Below the pieces are notes generated by a model. The model had not been told where the DNA came from. It saw only the letters and a list, made by a program, of their open reading frames with translations, and made no database searches. A program made the position numbers and the translations under genes. A DNA stretch of 64,000 nt. It comes from JACQSR01 sp042577505 (GTDB lineage Archaea > Nanobdellota > Nanobdellia > Woesearchaeales > JACQSR01). The stretch lies in NCBI GenBank assembly GCA_042577505.1, contig JBHPEA010000001.1, forward strand, positions 33,443-97,442, written 5' to 3'. This document shows, one piece after another, positions 8,567 through 17,035 of this stretch; position 1 is the first letter of the stretch; every line of letters begins with the position of its first letter.

Positions 8567-9456
8567 TATAATCTTACTCTCTTAAAATCAGAAGCGGCTT
8601 CTGTATTATTAAAAGTATCTCGAGCATCCTCTTCTAAAATGTGAGGACTTTTGTATCTTGCACTAAAATGCGTTAAGAATAATTGTTTAACATTAGCAAC
8701 ATTCGCTATCTGTGCAGCTTGTTTTGCAGTCATATGTTTATGTTTCTCCGCTTTATCTAACATATCAGATGCATAAGTCGCCTCACAAATCAAAACATCA
8801 GCATCTTGTGCTAAAACAGTAGCATTTGCAGTTGGCATTGTATCTGTAATTAAAGTAACTTTTTTCCCCTCAACAATATTTGTCACATCATCCGCTTTTA
8901 TCTTCTTACCTTTAAAAGTAATATCCTTGCCCTGCTGCAGTTTCCCAAGCAAAGGACCTTCAGGAATTCCAAGTTTCTTAATTTCTTTCAAATCAATTCT
9001 TCTCCTATCCTTCTCAACTATACTGTATCCCAAAACATCAGTTCCATGCTCCAAAGGCAAAGTCTCAATATACAAAACATCATTTTCAAATATCTTTCCT
9101 TTCGAAACCTCAGTAATTTTCAAATCAACACCCTCATCATAGATAAACACTTTATTCATCAATTCAATCCTTCTTTTCGAATCGCTAGGACCAAAAATCT
9201 CCAAAGTCCGATTATACTCACTCTTACTTAAAGTTGAAATCAATCCAGGTAATCCAAAAACATGATCACCATGCCAATGAGTTATTAAAATTCTAGAGAT
9301 AACACTAGGCTTAATCCCAGCAATCTTTAATTGCCTTTGAGTTCCTTCCCCACAGTCAATTAACGTCCCATCACCATCTTGGATAACTAAAACTGCACTA
9401 TGGTTTCTATCCTTTGTAGGAACCATCGAAGAAGTTCCTAAAAATATTATTTCCAT
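8566..9456 (-). CDS. rnz: Ribonuclease Z (tRNA 3'-end endonuclease)
   Basis: A metallo-beta-lactamase-fold nuclease that removes the 3' trailer of pre-tRNA. The signature THWHGDHVFGLPG begins at about residue 59, further His/Asp ligands occur in LEHGTDVLGY, LITDT and LTHFSARY, and the tRNA-binding exosite arm lies between. At 296 aa it is the short RNase Z form. I start at ATG 9456 (MEIIFLGTS, the family start); it has TTTAAATA centred 26 nt upstream. A TTG two codons earlier is unlikely. The tRNA-Leu in this window lacks an encoded CCA, so 3' processing by this enzyme is expected. Confidence 0.94.
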   Translation of the reverse strand: MEIIFLGTSSMVPTKDRNHSAVLVIQDGDGTLIDCGEGTQRQLKIAGIKPSVISRILITHWHGDHVFGLPGLISTLSKSEYNRTLEIFGPSDSKRRIELMNKVFIYDEGVDLKITEVSKGKIFENDVLYIETLPLEHGTDVLGYSIVEKDRRRIDLKEIKKLGIPEGPLLGKLQQGKDITFKGKKIKADDVTNIVEGKKVTLITDTMPTANATVLAQDADVLICEATYASDMLDKAEKHKHMTAKQAAQIANVANVKQLFLTHFSARYKSPHILEEDARDTFNNTEAASDFKRVRL

Positions 9457-9527
9457 ACACAAAAAGAGAATTAATGTTTATTTAAAGGTTAGCAGTAGTA
9501 TTAGAAATTAATTAAAAGATAGCAAAT

Positions 9528-9905
9528 ATGTCTTTCCACATGCCATTAAAATATTGCATCCAAAAGCACAAAGCGACTCATTTACACTATGATTTAAGAT
9601 TGGAATACAAAGGAATAGCTAAATCTTGGGCAGTTCCAAAACAACCTTCTAAAACTGAAAGAAGATTGGCAATTGAAGTAGAAGATCATGAAGTTGATTA
9701 TATGAAATTTGAAGGAACAATCCCAAAAGGGGAATATGGGGCTGGATCAGTAAAAATCTGGGACAAAGGAACCTGGGAACCAGAGGAAATCACAAAAAAG
9801 AAAATCATTGCAAACATTAAAGGAAAAAAATTAAAAGGAAAATTTGCCCTTGTTAATTTCAAAGGCAAAAACTGGTTGTTCTTCAAAATCAAGCATGACG
9901 TTTGA
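9528..9905 (+). CDS. Stand-alone LigD-type 3'-phosphoesterase (PE) domain
   Basis: A 125-aa protein consisting only of the PE domain known from bacterial LigD, which trims 3' ribonucleotides and 3'-phosphates before end joining. Diagnostic blocks are QKHKATHLHYDLRLEYKG (catalytic His/Asp), KSWAVPKQPS, EDHEVDYMKFEGTIPKGEYG and GSVKIWDKGTW. Stand-alone archaeal PE proteins are known. No Ku or LigD ligase gene is visible nearby. Its 3' end overlaps the convergent membrane protein gene by 17 nt. An alternative ATG four codons downstream (MPLKYC) is possible. Confidence 0.9.
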   Translation: MSFHMPLKYCIQKHKATHLHYDLRLEYKGIAKSWAVPKQPSKTERRLAIEVEDHEVDYMKFEGTIPKGEYGAGSVKIWDKGTWEPEEITKKKIIANIKGKKLKGKFALVNFKGKNWLFFKIKHDV

Positions 9906-10602
9906 ACAAAACATAATTCTTGTCAACGTTCACATACTCTTTTCGAAGTTTTAAATCCAATTTGTCTAGTAAAGTATTCAAAACAATAAACGAAACCGCA
10001 ATTCCAGATGCAAACAATATTCTTTCAAACGCCACTATTGGAATTAACCCTACCCAAGCCGCTGGAGTCATAGAATTGATAAAATAAAGCCACACTATCG
10101 AACCTACCGCATGGGCAGTAAATGTTGCTCCAAGTCCTTTCAAGAATGCGTTGTTACTATACTTTGCAGGTAGGACCTTAACTACAATAGGGATCAACCA
10201 ATAAAGTGAATAAAACCACACTTGTTGACCAACAGGATGCACTATGAATAAAATCATCGCAGCGGCAGGAATAATCATACTTGCCTTGTCTTTCTTTGCT
10301 CCAAAATACCATGCAGCAAATAACATAGGTAACAATCTAAGAACACTAACAATAGTAAGTGCCTTACCCAAAACAACAAAACTTCCAATTTCAGCTATTA
10401 ATACTGCCAAAACACCAACTACAGGACCTAAAAAGAATCCAGCAATGGGACCAAAAAATTGAAACACCGTAAAATATTGACCCTCAGCACCTATTAATGA
10501 AGAAAAATTAATTTGATCTCCAATAAAAACCAAGACACTAAATATTATCAAAAACAGAATACCTTTCCTTGTGATTAATTTTTTCAAATCCATATCAAAC
10601 AC
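9889..10602 (-). CDS. Probable ECF-type transporter substrate-binding (S) component
   Basis: A 237-aa polytopic membrane protein with about six hydrophobic segments. The block FGPIAGFFLGPVVGVLAVLIAE resembles the conserved early helices of energy-coupling-factor S-components (riboflavin, thiamine and related vitamin transporters), which capture a vitamin and hand it to an ECF ATPase module. No ECF A/T genes are in the window, so the substrate is unknown and a shared ECF module encoded elsewhere is assumed. A VanZ-like or other small transporter is the alternative. The basic C-terminal tail (LDLKLRKEYVNVDKNYVLFKR) is cytoplasmic. Confidence 0.55.
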   Translation of the reverse strand: MFDMDLKKLITRKGILFLIIFSVLVFIGDQINFSSLIGAEGQYFTVFQFFGPIAGFFLGPVVGVLAVLIAEIGSFVVLGKALTIVSVLRLLPMLFAAWYFGAKKDKASMIIPAAAMILFIVHPVGQQVWFYSLYWLIPIVVKVLPAKYSNNAFLKGLGATFTAHAVGSIVWLYFINSMTPAAWVGLIPIVAFERILFASGIAVSFIVLNTLLDKLDLKLRKEYVNVDKNYVLFKRHA

Positions 10603-10749
10603 CCCAAAACTTCATTTGAGAATTAATTTAAAAAGTTTTCTATTGTAATTACACACCTTTCAGTCACCATTCTAATATTTTGAGTTTTGGGAGATTTCAT
10701 GTGCGTCTTATAGGGCAAGATTTTTAAGATAATATAGAGCCCCTTTATT

Positions 10750-11442
10750 ATGGAAAAAGAAAAAGGCCCTTCATACAGCGGAGTAGTAGTGGGGAGAGAT
10801 AGAGAAGCTAGAATTCTTGTAAGTTGTGCTGATTTTGAAGGGAATGTTGCCCTTACTTCAAGCAGAGGTGATAAAAGATATCAAAAAGGAGAAAAACTAA
10901 TATTTGGAGGTATAAAGGATGGAATTCCTGATTACTTTGACGATTTTTCATCCAGTCACTCTGCAACTTGGTATCGAGCAGAAGAAACACAAACAGCTGT
11001 AGAACCTGAGAAAAAGCTTGTTTGGAAATGCCATTTTGATATTGGTGTCGTAATTGACGCTGCTCAGAAAGAAAGAGCTAAGGTTGTATTGTTGTACGAT
11101 CGTGCAATGAGATATCAAGATTATGGGAGGGGACAGGGTATGAAAATGACGCCTGCTATTATGCTTGCTGATAAAAGAAGTTATCTTGATGATGCTATTG
11201 AATTATTTGAAGATCGTGAGAATAGAGCTGTAGTTAGAAATTTTCGTAAAGGGGAAAATGGAGTGATGGGGTATCACGTAGATCTTCCCAGCACTTTTGA
11301 AAGATTGCGTGAAGAAAGATTAAGTGGTGTGTACTTTCATGAACAAGAAGGATTACAACCTTGGAGAGGATCTGGCACACCCAGAATTAAAAGTGACACT
11401 TTAACAAAGATTGTCGAATCAGTAAAGAAGATTTCTGGATAA
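10750..11442 (+). CDS. Hypothetical protein, 230 aa
   Basis: A soluble, charged protein of unrecognised family. The N-terminal ~85 residues read as beta-strands (SGVVVGRDREARILVSC, GEKLIFGGIKDG); the middle contains VWKCHFDIGVVIDAA and a helix-rich segment; the C-terminus ends with helix TLTKIVESVKKI. No transmembrane segment, zinc motif or nucleotide-binding loop is seen. It lies 39 nt upstream of endA on the same strand and could be co-transcribed, but nothing ties it functionally to tRNA splicing. Confidence 0.55.
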   Translation: MEKEKGPSYSGVVVGRDREARILVSCADFEGNVALTSSRGDKRYQKGEKLIFGGIKDGIPDYFDDFSSSHSATWYRAEETQTAVEPEKKLVWKCHFDIGVVIDAAQKERAKVVLLYDRAMRYQDYGRGQGMKMTPAIMLADKRSYLDDAIELFEDRENRAVVRNFRKGENGVMGYHVDLPSTFERLREERLSGVYFHEQEGLQPWRGSGTPRIKSDTLTKIVESVKKISG

Positions 11443-11481
11443 GGTAAACCTTTTTAAGCAAAACAAAGCCTCAAATAAATA

Positions 11482-12045
11482 ATGGCAAAGAAATCCAAGA
11501 AGGAAGAGCCAGAGAGCGAGAAAAAAGTTGTTGAGGCAACTTTTTCGCGAGAACGAATATTAACTGAAAGTTCTGATCTGGCTAGAGAATTATTCAACAC
11601 TAGTAGATATGGGACTCTTTTATCTACAGGAAAGGTTCAATTATCCTTACTAGAATCAATGTATTTGTTAGAAAAAGAAAAATTAGTAATATTCGATAAA
11701 AGAACAAAACTTCCTTTTGACAAATTCTTAAAAAAAGCAATTAGATTGGAACCAAACTTCTGGATTAGATATTGTGTCTTTAAAGACATTAGGAATAGGG
11801 GCTACATTATCAAAACAGCATTGAAATTCGGAGCAGACTTCAGAGTATATGACAGAGGAGTAAAACCCGGAGAAGACCATGCTAGATGGATTGTTTACCC
11901 AGTTCATGAGGGTTCTACATTAACCTGGTACGAATTTGCAGCAAAAAACCGTGTAGCACACTCTACTAAGAAGAGACTATTGATAGGTATAGTAGATGAT
12001 GAAGGAGACGTAACATATTACGAAATCAGGTGGCTCAGGCCGTAA
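11482..12045 (+). CDS. endA: tRNA-splicing endonuclease EndA (alpha-type)
   Basis: Excises introns from pre-tRNA at bulge-helix-bulge motifs. The catalytic triad is visible: Tyr123 in RVYDRG, His133 in EDHARW and Lys163 (or 164) in HSTKKR. At 187 aa with one catalytic repeat, it is the size of alpha-type subunits that form homotetramers or pair with a structural beta subunit. The N-terminus (about 20 residues) is a charged extension. This window also contains a substrate: tRNA-Leu(GAG) with a 14-nt intron in the T-loop. That intron forms a relaxed bulge-helix-loop, which strict alpha4 enzymes usually do not cut, so a partner subunit or a broad-specificity variant may be needed. Confidence 0.93.
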   Translation: MAKKSKKEEPESEKKVVEATFSRERILTESSDLARELFNTSRYGTLLSTGKVQLSLLESMYLLEKEKLVIFDKRTKLPFDKFLKKAIRLEPNFWIRYCVFKDIRNRGYIIKTALKFGADFRVYDRGVKPGEDHARWIVYPVHEGSTLTWYEFAAKNRVAHSTKKRLLIGIVDDEGDVTYYEIRWLRP

Positions 12046-12077
12046 TAATTATATATCTCTATTAGTTTTCTAGTTAC

Positions 12078-13088
12078 ATGGACGAAAAAGAAGTGATTAT
12101 AAGCTTAATGAAGCAAAGTGGTCCAGTTATACCTATACAAGTTGCAAAGGCCATTAATTCTGATAGTATGATAGCTTCAGCCCATTTATCAGAGCTTTCT
12201 GCAGATAAAAAGGTTAAGATTTCTCACGTAAAGCATGGTTCTTCTCCCTTATATTACCTTCCAGGTCAAGAAACAATGCTTCAAAGTTTCTCAAAAAACC
12301 TCCATGAAAAAGAAAGAAGGACTTACGACTTACTAAAACAATCCTTGGTTTTACGAGATTCCGAACAAAATCCTTTAGTTAGAGTCACATTGAGAGAAAT
12401 AAAAGATTTTGCAATTCCAATCCAAGTTAGCTATGAAGACAAGAAGGAACTTTTTTGGAAATGGTATTTACTTCCAAATCCAGAGGCAGAGAATAAAATC
12501 AGAGAACTTTTAGAAGGTAAGAAACCAACAGAAAAAAAAGTCGAGGAAAAGAAACCTGAAGAAAAACCAGTTGAAAGGAAAGAGATCCCTAAACCACAAG
12601 TAAATGAAGAAAAACCAGTTGAAGAGACACCTAAACAAGAAGAAACTCCCAAGCAAGAGGAAAAACCCGTTGAAAAAGAAATTATAGAAAAGAAAGAAAC
12701 TAATGAAGAGAAAACTCCAGAAAAAAAACCGATCGAAGAGCAGAAGAAACTTAATGAAGAAAAAAAAGAAGCCCAAAAAAGCGAATTCATCCATGATCTA
12801 GAAAATTATTTCTTAAAAAACAAAATTGAAGTTGTTGAAAGAAACATAATCAAAAAAGACTCAGATATAGAACTCATTGTTAAATTACCCTCTTCTGTTG
12901 GTAATCTTTTATACTTCTGTAAGGCAAAGAATAAAAAGCGCGTTAATGATGGAGACCTAAGCTCAGCATATATCCAATCACAGTCTAAAAAAATGCCTAT
13001 ATTGTTTTTAACAAAAGGAGAATTAACAAAAAAAGCAAAAGAAATGAAGGAAAACGAATTTCAATCGATGACTATTAAGCAAATATAA
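12078..13088 (+). CDS. Winged-helix protein with Lys/Glu/Pro linker and nuclease-like C-domain
   Basis: Three parts are visible: residues 1-75 read as a winged helix (PIQVAKAINSDSMIASAHL, wing KHGSSPLYYL); residues about 150-235 are a low-complexity run of K, E and P (repeats such as EEKPVEE and PKQEE); residues 235-336 resemble a restriction-endonuclease fold, with DIELIVKL then LLYFCKAKNK at the positions of the D...(E/Q)xK core, but Cys replaces the Glu/Gln. The last part ends with LPILF-type strand MPILFLTKGELT. I infer a DNA-binding protein, perhaps a repair factor, since fen1 starts 2 nt downstream. Nuclease activity is uncertain because of the altered core. Confidence 0.6.
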   Translation: MDEKEVIISLMKQSGPVIPIQVAKAINSDSMIASAHLSELSADKKVKISHVKHGSSPLYYLPGQETMLQSFSKNLHEKERRTYDLLKQSLVLRDSEQNPLVRVTLREIKDFAIPIQVSYEDKKELFWKWYLLPNPEAENKIRELLEGKKPTEKKVEEKKPEEKPVERKEIPKPQVNEEKPVEETPKQEETPKQEEKPVEKEIIEKKETNEEKTPEKKPIEEQKKLNEEKKEAQKSEFIHDLENYFLKNKIEVVERNIIKKDSDIELIVKLPSSVGNLLYFCKAKNKKRVNDGDLSSAYIQSQSKKMPILFLTKGELTKKAKEMKENEFQSMTIKQI

Positions 13089-13089
13089 A

Positions 13090-14124
13090 ATGGGATTAGC
13101 AATAAAAGAGGTTTTAGAATACAAAGAGATTTCTTTAGAAGACTTGAAAGGAAAAAAGCTAGTTGTAGATTCTTTCAATTTACTCTATCAATTTCTTACA
13201 ACAATTAGGGGCAGAGACGGAAGTTTACTAACAAACTCAAAGGGTAAAGTAACCTCACACCTAGTAGGTTTATTCTCAAGAACAGCCAAATTGATGAAAT
13301 CAGGTTTAAAACTCGCATTTGTCTTTGATGGAATCCCTCCTGATTTGAAGAAATCTGAAAGAGAAAGAAGAAAAAACATCAAACAAGAAGCACAAAAACA
13401 ATATGATAAAGCAAAAGAAGAAGAAGATTTGGAAGCAATGAAGAAATTTGCTTCAAGAACTACGTTACTTTCTGGAGACATGATTGAAGATTCTAAAAAA
13501 CTAATCACTGCAATGGGTATGCCAGTAATTCAAGCACCTTCTGAAGGAGAAGCTCAAGCAGCGTATATAGTTAGCAAAGGCGATGCATATGCAGTAGTGT
13601 CCCAAGATTTTGACAGCCTAATTCATGGAGCAAATTTACTAGTAAGAAACCTATCCATAACTGGCAAAAGGAAAAAAGCTGGAACTTTACATTATTTAGA
13701 GGTCAAACCAGAATTCATTTCACTTGCAGATAACCTAAATCACTTAGGGATAGATCAAGATCAATTAATTGCAATGTCTTTGTTAGTCGGGACTGACTAC
13801 AATTCTGGAGGAATCAAAGGAATTGGACCAAAGAAAGCTTTAGACTTAATTAAAAAACACAAAAAAGACTTCGATGCATTATTTGAAGAAGTAAAATGGG
13901 ACGATATTTATGATTTTCCTTGGACTGATGTCTTTTACACAATTAAAAAAATGCCAAAAACTGATGATTACAAAATGGAATGGAAAGAACCAGATATCGA
14001 CGCAATTAAAGAACTGCTAGTTCAAGAAAATGACTTCTCAGAAGAAAGGATAGAAAAAACCTTAGAAGACTTAAAAATTGTAAAAAAGAAAAGACAGCAG
14101 AAAGGTTTGGGAGATTTTATTTAG
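13090..14124 (+). CDS. fen: Flap endonuclease 1
   Basis: Removes 5' flaps during Okazaki-fragment maturation and repair. The N and I nuclease regions carry the expected acidic residues: VVDSFNLLYQF (Asp near 27), FVFDGIPP (Asp near 80), APSEGEAQAAY (Glu pair), VSQDFDSL and VGTDYN. A helix-hairpin-helix, GIKGIGPKKAL, follows. The C-terminal QKGLGDFI is a PCNA-interacting (PIP) box, Q-x-x-L-x-x-F-I. At 344 aa it has normal archaeal length. It starts 2 nt after the preceding gene, so the two form one operon, and its last 4 nt overlap the convergent protease gene. Confidence 0.96.
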   Translation: MGLAIKEVLEYKEISLEDLKGKKLVVDSFNLLYQFLTTIRGRDGSLLTNSKGKVTSHLVGLFSRTAKLMKSGLKLAFVFDGIPPDLKKSERERRKNIKQEAQKQYDKAKEEEDLEAMKKFASRTTLLSGDMIEDSKKLITAMGMPVIQAPSEGEAQAAYIVSKGDAYAVVSQDFDSLIHGANLLVRNLSITGKRKKAGTLHYLEVKPEFISLADNLNHLGIDQDQLIAMSLLVGTDYNSGGIKGIGPKKALDLIKKHKKDFDALFEEVKWDDIYDFPWTDVFYTIKKMPKTDDYKMEWKEPDIDAIKELLVQENDFSEERIEKTLEDLKIVKKKRQQKGLGDFI

Positions 14125-14822
14125 AAAGGAAGATTAAAAGCAAAGAAAAAATTACCACTTGGAATTGTCCTTACCAACATGATCAAATTGTCAACATAAT
14201 ATTCTTTAAAGAAAATTATTGCAAAGGAACATACTATTATTGCGAAAATATACCTAACTATTGGATGAATATTTAACTTTTCAGAGAATTTTGAAAGATC
14301 ATTCTGTTCTTTGGCATTATATGTATTCCCAACAGCACCAGTCAAACTTACAAATCCAAATAGAAATATGAAAATATGAAGATAATTTAAGAAAGTATAA
14401 TCATTAAAGAATAAAAATACCAACACAGCTAGTATTGCTTGCGTTACAATTCCTGCAAGAAGAAGTAAAGGTTCAATAAGGGGTATTTCAGGTCCTGAAA
14501 CTTGTGCAGCAGGTCCTGGCAAAAAAGGAATAAAAAGGTTCGCCCACTTCATCTCAATCTTCCCAGTCCCAAACGTAAAAATCCAATGACCAACTTCATG
14601 TAGAAACGTAGAGATTATTCTTGCAACATACCAAAGTATAACTATTATTATCAAAGGCATACCAACAATATTTGAAAAATCCAAACTTAGAATTAAATTC
14701 ATTGTTGTACTATCATCAATAAGAAAATCATATAAGAAAAATGCAGCAAGTATTACAATTTGAATAATCCTTGTCGCAATGAATGTTTGAAATGACATGA
14801 GTATTATTCTGTACCACCCCAT
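14121..14822 (-). CDS. M50-like membrane zinc metalloprotease
   Basis: A 233-aa polytopic protein (about five or six membrane segments). Segment IISTFLHEVGHWIFTFGTG contains a HExxH zinc motif (HEVGH) placed at a membrane helix, as in site-2-protease/M50 intramembrane proteases. A second conserved block, expected to supply an Asp ligand, is less clear (NTYNAKEQNDLSKF contains NDL). An alternative is the related M50B-like group, some of which lack demonstrated activity. The gene is convergent with fen and has its own promoter region before the Trm5-family gene. Confidence 0.65.
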   Translation of the reverse strand: MGWYRIILMSFQTFIATRIIQIVILAAFFLYDFLIDDSTTMNLILSLDFSNIVGMPLIIIVILWYVARIISTFLHEVGHWIFTFGTGKIEMKWANLFIPFLPGPAAQVSGPEIPLIEPLLLLAGIVTQAILAVLVFLFFNDYTFLNYLHIFIFLFGFVSLTGAVGNTYNAKEQNDLSKFSEKLNIHPIVRYIFAIIVCSFAIIFFKEYYVDNLIMLVRTIPSGNFFFAFNLPF

Positions 14823-14870
14823 TATAAATCTTTACAATAATTATTTAAACAAACTAATAATGAAAAAACC

Positions 14871-15686
14871 ATGAACCTAAAAGAAGCACTACAAAAGAAA
14901 TTATCAAAGAAAGACTTAGAATTCTTAAGAACCTCTTACGATGTAATTGGATCTATAGCAATAATCGAAATTCCAAAAGAATTAGTAAAAAAAGAGAAAA
15001 TCATAGGAAATGCAATAATAAACCTAAGAAAAGAAGTAAAAACAGTCTGCAAGAGAGCAGGAATCCACAAGGGCAAATATCGAACTCAAAAACTAACAAT
15101 CATTGCAGGAGAAAAAAAGAAAGAAACCGTTTACAGAGAAAATGGTTGTGTGATTGAATTAAATGTCGAAAAGGTCTATTTTTCCCCTAGGTTATCAAAT
15201 GAAAGACTAAGAGTATCTAATCTTGTTAAGAAAGGAGAGAGCGTTCTCGTCATGTTCTCAGGAGTTGCACCATATCCTTTAGTAATCTCAAGAAATGCAA
15301 AACCAAAAGAAATCTATGGAATTGAACTAAATCCTCATGCTCATAAATATGCAACAATCAACGTTGAATTAAACAAACTAAAAAATATCACCTTAATCAA
15401 AGGAGATGTAAACAAAGTCACTTTAAAGAAAAAATTTGACAGAGTTTTAATGCCATTACCCAAAAGCGGAGAAGATTTCTTACACATCGCATTAAAATTC
15501 ACAAAGAAGGGTGGAATCATCCATTTCTACGACTTTCTCCACGAAAGAGAATTTGATGAAGCAAAAAAGAATGTAAAAGAAGCATGCAAAAAAGCAAAGA
15601 AAAAATGCAGACTACTAAACTTCGTCAAATGCGGCCAGTACGGTCCAGGAATATTTAGGATCTGCTTGGATTTTAAAGTATTATAA
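14871..15686 (+). CDS. trm5: Trm5/TYW2-family tRNA methyltransferase
   Basis: A class I SAM-dependent enzyme of the Met10+/Trm5 family; family members methylate N1 of guanosine-37 in tRNA or act in wyosine formation. Visible blocks are VYFSPRLSNERLRV (N-terminal conserved region), VLVMFSGVAPYPLVIS (SAM motif I variant), IYGIELNPHAHKYA, and the catalytic-type LMPLPKSGEDFL. At 271 aa it lacks much of the D1 domain of longer Trm5 proteins. The tRNA-Leu in this window carries G37 (anticodon loop UUGAGGG), a typical Trm5 target. TYW2 is the main alternative; the NPP-like residue is replaced by PLPKS. Confidence 0.85.
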   Translation: MNLKEALQKKLSKKDLEFLRTSYDVIGSIAIIEIPKELVKKEKIIGNAIINLRKEVKTVCKRAGIHKGKYRTQKLTIIAGEKKKETVYRENGCVIELNVEKVYFSPRLSNERLRVSNLVKKGESVLVMFSGVAPYPLVISRNAKPKEIYGIELNPHAHKYATINVELNKLKNITLIKGDVNKVTLKKKFDRVLMPLPKSGEDFLHIALKFTKKGGIIHFYDFLHEREFDEAKKNVKEACKKAKKKCRLLNFVKCGQYGPGIFRICLDFKVL

Positions 15687-15731
15687 TACACTATCTAAAA
15701 GTATAAAAAAAGTTTTTTATCTCCTTCTTAA

Positions 15732-16427
15732 ATGGCAACAAAATCAATCAAGAAGCCAGTTACATACAAAACAAGACATGGAAAGGATTTTAGAAAGATA
15801 TCCATTTCTCCAAGTGAAGAAAGGACCGGGCATCTTAATTTATTTATTTCTCTTGACGGAAATGTTAAATTTACAGGATATGAAAGATACGGCGGAGAAA
15901 AAGATGTTTTAAGTTTCATAACTTCCAATGGGGAGTTTGGAATTCCACCAGGTATTGCAGTAGAAATCATTGGAGATTATTCCATTGACGGTCTATTGGC
16001 TTCTCCTGCTTATATTTGTGGGGATGATGGAGATGTTAGATTAGCATACGCAAGGAGACAAGGTTTGAGAGTTTATGCTGCTTCCCAGGGACTAGTGTCA
16101 ATCGATGGTTATATTAGAAGAGAGGGAAGGTTTGGCGTACTAGGAACAGCCGCTTCAGATTACGTTAAGAGAAGAAATGAAAACACAACACAAGTTGATA
16201 TACCTGATCTAGTTTATAGGGAAAGTTCTGTCCATATCAGGACTGGTCCTCAACAACTAACAGAATACAATTGTATTGATGCATGCATTGATCACAATTT
16301 AATAACGATCTATAGATTCAAAGGAGATATTCATCTTTTTCACAAAGATGTTGACCTTTCTTATCCCACAAATCGTGTAAGCAAAGTCACCCACCTTATA
16401 CCAAATAATGTCACCACTAAACAGTAA
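15732..16427 (+). CDS. Hypothetical protein, 231 aa
   Basis: An unrecognised, soluble, beta-rich protein. It begins with a basic tail (MATKSIKKPVTYKTRHGK), then alternating strands with many Gly and aromatic residues (GNVKFTGYERYGG, SVHIRTGPQQLTEYN). Two cysteines occur in CIDACIDH near residue 180. No signal peptide or membrane segment is seen. It is followed after 33 nt by another unknown gene on the same strand, and the pair sits just before rfcS. Confidence 0.55.
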   Translation: MATKSIKKPVTYKTRHGKDFRKISISPSEERTGHLNLFISLDGNVKFTGYERYGGEKDVLSFITSNGEFGIPPGIAVEIIGDYSIDGLLASPAYICGDDGDVRLAYARRQGLRVYAASQGLVSIDGYIRREGRFGVLGTAASDYVKRRNENTTQVDIPDLVYRESSVHIRTGPQQLTEYNCIDACIDHNLITIYRFKGDIHLFHKDVDLSYPTNRVSKVTHLIPNNVTTKQ

Positions 16428-16460
16428 TATTTATAAATAACTATTTAGGAACATACTATA

Positions 16461-17012
16461 ATGAAATATTCAGAAGAGTTAGAAAGCAGACTAGGGGTAA
16501 AAAGAGTTATTGATAATATCGAATCTCATTTTGATAATACTGGATATAGTGGCGATTCTGAAGATCCTTTAAAATTACTTAGGCAAATGAAAATATTCCT
16601 TTATAGGGAATGGGATGCTTGGAGAAATTATGCAAAAGGTTCCATGATTGATTCTACTGACTGCGTTACTTTATCGACAGTCGTCAACTTACTCTCCTAC
16701 AGAAAAGGTCTCGAAACAGAACTAGTTCGTCCAAAGAAGCTAACAAAGAGATATCACGCCCTGCTTCAATTTGAAGATTCTAATAGAACAGATACTTATG
16801 ATGTTACTAGTAAAAAAGATGTCAACGATGTTGTTCCATTATCTACAGACCAAGTCGTAACAAGACTCAGAATATACCGACCAATCATCAACATCATCAA
16901 CAGACTGAAATTTGGAGAAAGGGGACCCGGTTACATGAACGGCCAATTAGTACCGAAAGACCCAGTTTACTTTATGCAAAAGAGACAAAATAATAACTCT
17001 AAAACTATTTAA
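16461..17012 (+). CDS. Hypothetical protein, 183 aa
   Basis: A soluble, basic, helix-rich protein with no family I recognise. A central stretch with STDCVTLSTVVNLLSYRKG resembles the pocket region of small cysteine-containing proteins (transglutaminase-like enzymes also show D-C near such helices), but no His/Asp partner block is convincing. It ends 23 nt before rfcS with TATA-like sequence (CTATTTAAATCC) at about 17005-17015, so rfcS probably has its own promoter inside this gene's end. Confidence 0.55.
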   Translation: MKYSEELESRLGVKRVIDNIESHFDNTGYSGDSEDPLKLLRQMKIFLYREWDAWRNYAKGSMIDSTDCVTLSTVVNLLSYRKGLETELVRPKKLTKRYHALLQFEDSNRTDTYDVTSKKDVNDVVPLSTDQVVTRLRIYRPIINIINRLKFGERGPGYMNGQLVPKDPVYFMQKRQNNNSKTI

Positions 17013-17035
17013 ATCCACAAACCTCTCCCAAATAA

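Noticed and set aside
10603..10749. Hidden gene in the 147-bp gap before the 230-aa unknown protein
   Set aside because: Only AT-rich sequence with divergent promoters is seen; there is no ORF or stable hairpin.
12431..12794. Long open frames on the minus strand rich in Phe/Ser inside the winged-helix gene
   Set aside because: They mirror the Lys/Glu/Pro low-complexity codons of the plus-strand gene, have no start context or homology, and are artefacts of that composition.
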